Positions 61,105 to 64,000 of a stretch of DNA of 64,000 nucleotides are shown piece after piece. The stretch covers positions 1 to 64,000 of the forward strand of contig JAFXCD010000023.1 in assembly GCA_017521605.1 (NCBI GenBank), given 5' to 3'. The stretch is from Lachnospiraceae bacterium (GTDB taxonomy: Bacteria; Bacillota; Clostridia; Lachnospirales; Lachnospiraceae). Positions within the stretch are counted from its first letter, which is position 1; each line of letters starts with the position of its first letter. The notes below the pieces were generated by a model. That model saw only the letters and a program-made list of their open reading frames with translations. It was not told the origin of the DNA and searched no databases. The position numbers were made by a program, and so were the translations under genes.

Positions 61105-61215
61105 TGGTGGTGGTGGGCTCTTTGCTATATCTTTGCCATGTGTCAAATGTCTTTTACCACATCTTTGCCGTAAACAATGATTAAGGAAACACCACGGGCT
61201 TATATTTCCTATTTG
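61105..61215. other. Gap after the PMT gene
   Basis: No gene or clear terminator seen between the stop of the large minus-strand membrane protein and the promoter of the OadG-like gene. Confidence 0.4.
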
Positions 61216-64000
61216 TTAGCGGATAACAAAGACCCAACTATCCATCCAGCGTAAAAACTTATCAACATACTCATAATGCACTGGCCGGCCTGAAATAACC
61301 GGATAGAACATTAAGAATAGTATAAATGTTGCAAGTGCATAAGCTGATAATACAATATAAAAACTTCTTTTATGTTTTCTAAACCAAGTCCCTTCTTTTA
61401 ACTGCATGAAACAGTAGCCTATGCTTAAAGTAATAAACGGAACACTTGGGAAGTAGTGGTATATAAAGGTACAACGACTAACCAAGGTCCAGGGAAGATA
61501 CTGGGCTAAAAAGCTTACACACAGGAACATGGCGGTTTTCTGTTTCTTTATTATGGCTAGATAAACAGTATAAATAAGTGCAGGGATACCAGCCCACCAC
61601 ACTAAAGGGTTACCAAAGGAACTGATACCCTGTCGGAGTGTTCCTTCCAGCTTATTGGAATAATAGAAAATAGGTCGCTTCATAATAGGCCATTCTATCC
61701 AGGTGGAAGAATAGGGGTGTGTTGCTTCTAAAGCACTATGATATTTAAACATGGTTTCCTGATTTTTTAGCATCTTTTGGAATAAGCCCGGACGATACGC
61801 ATCCACAAAGGGGATGTAGGATAGCAGGTATATAACAAAAGGTATTGCTACAAAGAAAATCATACAAAACAGGATGGTTCGCTTTGTGTGTTGGGGAAAA
61901 GTCTTAATAATGTATTTATGGGAAATACCATTGGAACTTCCTTTGGATGAACGCTTTGCATAGAGATACTCGCGGTAGCGCAAAAGCAGTTGGGCAAAGA
62001 AAATAACGGCTAATCCCGCCCCTGCGTAGGCACCGGTCCATTTGCTGGCGATTCCAAAACCAAAAGCAATGCCGCAGGCACCCAAAGGAAGCCACGTCTT
62101 TTCCAAGGTCTTGTCATAAAAGCTTATATGGATATATCTTTCCATAAAATAATACATTACAATAATAAAGAAGGTAACAAATACATCAATGGTAGTCAGT
62201 CGTGTCTGAGTAAAATGCATAAAATCAAAGGCAAAAAGGAAGCATATAAAGGCTCCTAAAGCCCGATTTCTTGTAATATTTCTGCCTAATAAATACATAA
62301 AGGGCAACATTAGCACACCAAATAATGCTCCGGCAAAACGAAAACCAAAGGGAGTGGTACCAAAAATTCGGGCACTCCAGGAAATCAGTACTTTACCAAA
62401 GGGTGGATGGGTATTTTCATAAGTAGGTAGTCCGTTAATGTATTCATAAGCTGTCCGAGTGTAATAAATCTCATCAAAATAGCAACCGCTTAAGTGGTTG
62501 ATGGTATCAGGATAAGTATCAGCCTCATCAAAAAGAGAAGGATAAGCGGAGGTGTTTTGTACAGGGAGGATTTTACCATTTGCATCCTGAAGTACTAATT
62601 CACCTATATTAGCATCATCAGTAAGATTTGTAATACGAATGGATTTGGCGGGTTCTGCCAGTTCTAGCTTTCCCCAGCTAAATACACTTTTCATGGTAAA
62701 GTCCTGAACATGGACCCATTCATTAGTAGATTCATTTAAAACAGCCAGTGAAAAGTCATTATCCTGTTCATTTAGCAAGTACCAACTTAAACTATTGATA
62801 AGCTCTCCGTTTTCAGTAGTCAAATCTAAATAGGTATAATAAGGCATAGTGTATTCTGTCTTGGGAGCAGTGGTATTACCCAACTGATAAAAAGCTATCA
62901 GAGCATAGAAGAAGGTAATACCAAGCATGGCAATCCAGTCCCACTTGTTGAAAGGTATAGAGGGACGAGAGGCTACGGGCTCTTTAGGGCTAAGTAATTT
63001 TCCTATATTTTCTCCCTTGTTTAGAATTGTATTAGATTGCTTTTGTGGGAGGAGTATGGCAGGAAGCTTACCTGCCCGAATAATGCTGCTATAGTAATAA
63101 ATTGCCGCAACAATCATGAGAAGAGATATCACTATAATAGGTGTTGCTGTTGCGTTGTAATTATGTGGGTCATAATGGTATAGTACATGCCATACATTTA
63201 GCAGGTGGCTAAAGGAAAATGCCAAGTAGCTGTATAACCAGAATTTCTTATGGCTTACAACATAAGCCATAAGAAGTAAAATCATACCCGGAAATAAATA
63301 ACGTTCATGCATACGAACAGAAAACAAGAACATCGTAATGATTAAAAAGCTACCGGTCAAAAAGTAACGTTCAGAATGTTTAATTCTTTTAAGGAATAAT
63401 ACTGCAGAAAGGATGGTAAGTAATATAATAATTAAAGTTCCTAATTGGGCAAAGGTCAAAAAAAGGAAACTCTTTTCCTGTGAAGACCAGTTTAATCCCC
63501 AAAAACTCCAGAAATTGTAGGCATTTACAGAGATATATGGGTAAGAGCCCAGGGTGCTGCCATATTGCTTTATTACTTTATCCAGCCCATAAGGCATAGC
63601 GGCTAAAAGCATACCGGTTACAGCCAGCAAGCCATGAAAAAGATTGATGTAAAAAGTCTTCCATTGAAAATCCTTGTGAAAAACATGCTCATAAATACCA
63701 TATAGGAGTAAGGGCGTAAATACTAAGGTCTGAGGTTTCAATAGGATGCCTAAAGCAAATACATAGTAGGAAGGAATGGTTTTGCCTTGACTAAGTAATA
63801 GACTCATGATGACAATTGTTAAAGTAAATACGGAGTCTACTTGTCCCCACATGGAAGAGTTGATAAATACGGCAGGATTCAATAAGTATAATGCGGAAAG
63901 CAGCAAGGCAGTATAACCAGTAAAATGCTTTTTACTTGTCATATATAAGATACATCCGGTTGCAATATCACAGAGAATGGCAGGGAGGCGCAATAAGAGC
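61216..64000 (-). CDS. GT-C/PMT fusion, protein O-mannosyltransferase-like (5' end missing)
   Basis: At least 925 residues, and the frame stays open to the window edge, so the start lies outside. The N-terminal part (about 340 residues, 8-9 helices) is a GT-C domain with NSSMWGQVDSVFTL and ILLKPQTLVFTPLLL, like alpha-mannosyltransferases using lipid-linked sugar. After a short linker comes a GT39/PMT domain: a helix, a beta-sandwich insertion (about 395-500), then FDEIYYTRTAYEYINGLPTYENTHPPFGK with the PMT acidic pair, and many helices. PMTs transfer mannose to Ser/Thr of exported proteins. The Thr/Ser-rich linkers and Ig-like repeats of nearby surface proteins are possible acceptors (inference). 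Confidence 0.87.
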   Translation of the reverse strand, partial: LLLRLPAILCDIATGCILYMTSKKHFTGYTALLLSALYLLNPAVFINSSMWGQVDSVFTLTIVIMSLLLSQGKTIPSYYVFALGILLKPQTLVFTPLLLYGIYEHVFHKDFQWKTFYINLFHGLLAVTGMLLAAMPYGLDKVIKQYGSTLGSYPYISVNAYNFWSFWGLNWSSQEKSFLFLTFAQLGTLIIILLTILSAVLFLKRIKHSERYFLTGSFLIITMFLFSVRMHERYLFPGMILLLMAYVVSHKKFWLYSYLAFSFSHLLNVWHVLYHYDPHNYNATATPIIVISLLMIVAAIYYYSSIIRAGKLPAILLPQKQSNTILNKGENIGKLLSPKEPVASRPSIPFNKWDWIAMLGITFFYALIAFYQLGNTTAPKTEYTMPYYTYLDLTTENGELINSLSWYLLNEQDNDFSLAVLNESTNEWVHVQDFTMKSVFSWGKLELAEPAKSIRITNLTDDANIGELVLQDANGKILPVQNTSAYPSLFDEADTYPDTINHLSGCYFDEIYYTRTAYEYINGLPTYENTHPPFGKVLISWSARIFGTTPFGFRFAGALFGVLMLPFMYLLGRNITRNRALGAFICFLFAFDFMHFTQTRLTTIDVFVTFFIIVMYYFMERYIHISFYDKTLEKTWLPLGACGIAFGFGIASKWTGAYAGAGLAVIFFAQLLLRYREYLYAKRSSKGSSNGISHKYIIKTFPQHTKRTILFCMIFFVAIPFVIYLLSYIPFVDAYRPGLFQKMLKNQETMFKYHSALEATHPYSSTWIEWPIMKRPIFYYSNKLEGTLRQGISSFGNPLVWWAGIPALIYTVYLAIIKKQKTAMFLCVSFLAQYLPWTLVSRCTFIYHYFPSVPFITLSIGYCFMQLKEGTWFRKHKRSFYIVLSAYALATFILFLMFYPVISGRPVHYEYVDKFLRWMDSWVFVIR

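Overview
The window is AT-rich, gene-dense DNA with strong Shine-Dalgarno sites (AGGAGG, GAGGTGA), sigma-A type promoters and many U-tailed terminators. Together with its content (Firmicutes-type Ser/Thr kinase and PP2C, paired ABC exporters, PlsY, PqqD-like proteins, GH120 beta-xylosidase, a CBM2-like domain, a fused protein O-mannosyltransferase) it suggests a chromosomal region of an anaerobic Clostridia, most likely a fibre-degrading, gut- or rumen-type Lachnospiraceae. The family assignment is inference. No rRNA, tRNA or CRISPR array was seen.

Layout. 1-2.4 kb: a small toxin/immunity-like gene pair and an IS110-family element on the minus strand. 2.7-14.1 kb: an operon of PP2C phosphatase, membrane Ser/Thr kinase, a small membrane protein and a 2790-residue surface protein of about 19 Ig-like repeats that carries a G9 tract. 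14.3-30.6 kb: mixed metabolism and transport, comprising GH120 xylosidase, a cluster of six related hairpins, WYL regulator, DUF3795-like and AlkZ-related genes, a heterodimeric ABC exporter, a methyltransferase under a palindromic operator, an ECF sigma factor with a long C-terminal extension and probable self-recognised promoter, a membrane-anchored CBM2-like protein, an SGNH esterase, PlsY and another ABC exporter.

30.8-53.9 kb: a long exopolysaccharide locus. It opens with a stand-alone PqqD-like gene, then a Pel-type core: an SDR-PelD fusion that keeps an RxxD c-di-GMP site but has lost GGDEF, a PelE-like protein, a large GT-C-like membrane protein, a PelA/DUF2194-like protein, PelF and PelG. 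It continues with DUF2304, seven more glycosyltransferase genes, a DUF4832-like protein, an acyltransferase and a flippase. One glycosyltransferase lies on the opposite strand and carries a G8 tract.

52.7-58.3 kb: a RiPP-like cassette of nucleotidyltransferase, a leader-bearing putative substrate, an ABC exporter without peptidase domain, a PqqD-HprK-like kinase fusion and an S26-type peptidase. The parts resemble the tailoring genes of kinase-containing lasso peptide loci, but no lasso cyclase or B-protein is present. This is the best candidate for an undescribed system.

58.3-64 kb: fruK and ptsI (sugar PTS), a 47-residue OadG-like membrane protein gene, and a large GT-C/PMT fusion that runs off the right edge.

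Working model (inference): much of the window builds and regulates the cell surface. The Pel-like machinery is tuned by c-di-GMP, the giant Ig-like protein sits with a phospho-signalling pair, homopolymeric G tracts could switch two surface-related genes, and the PMT could glycosylate exported proteins.
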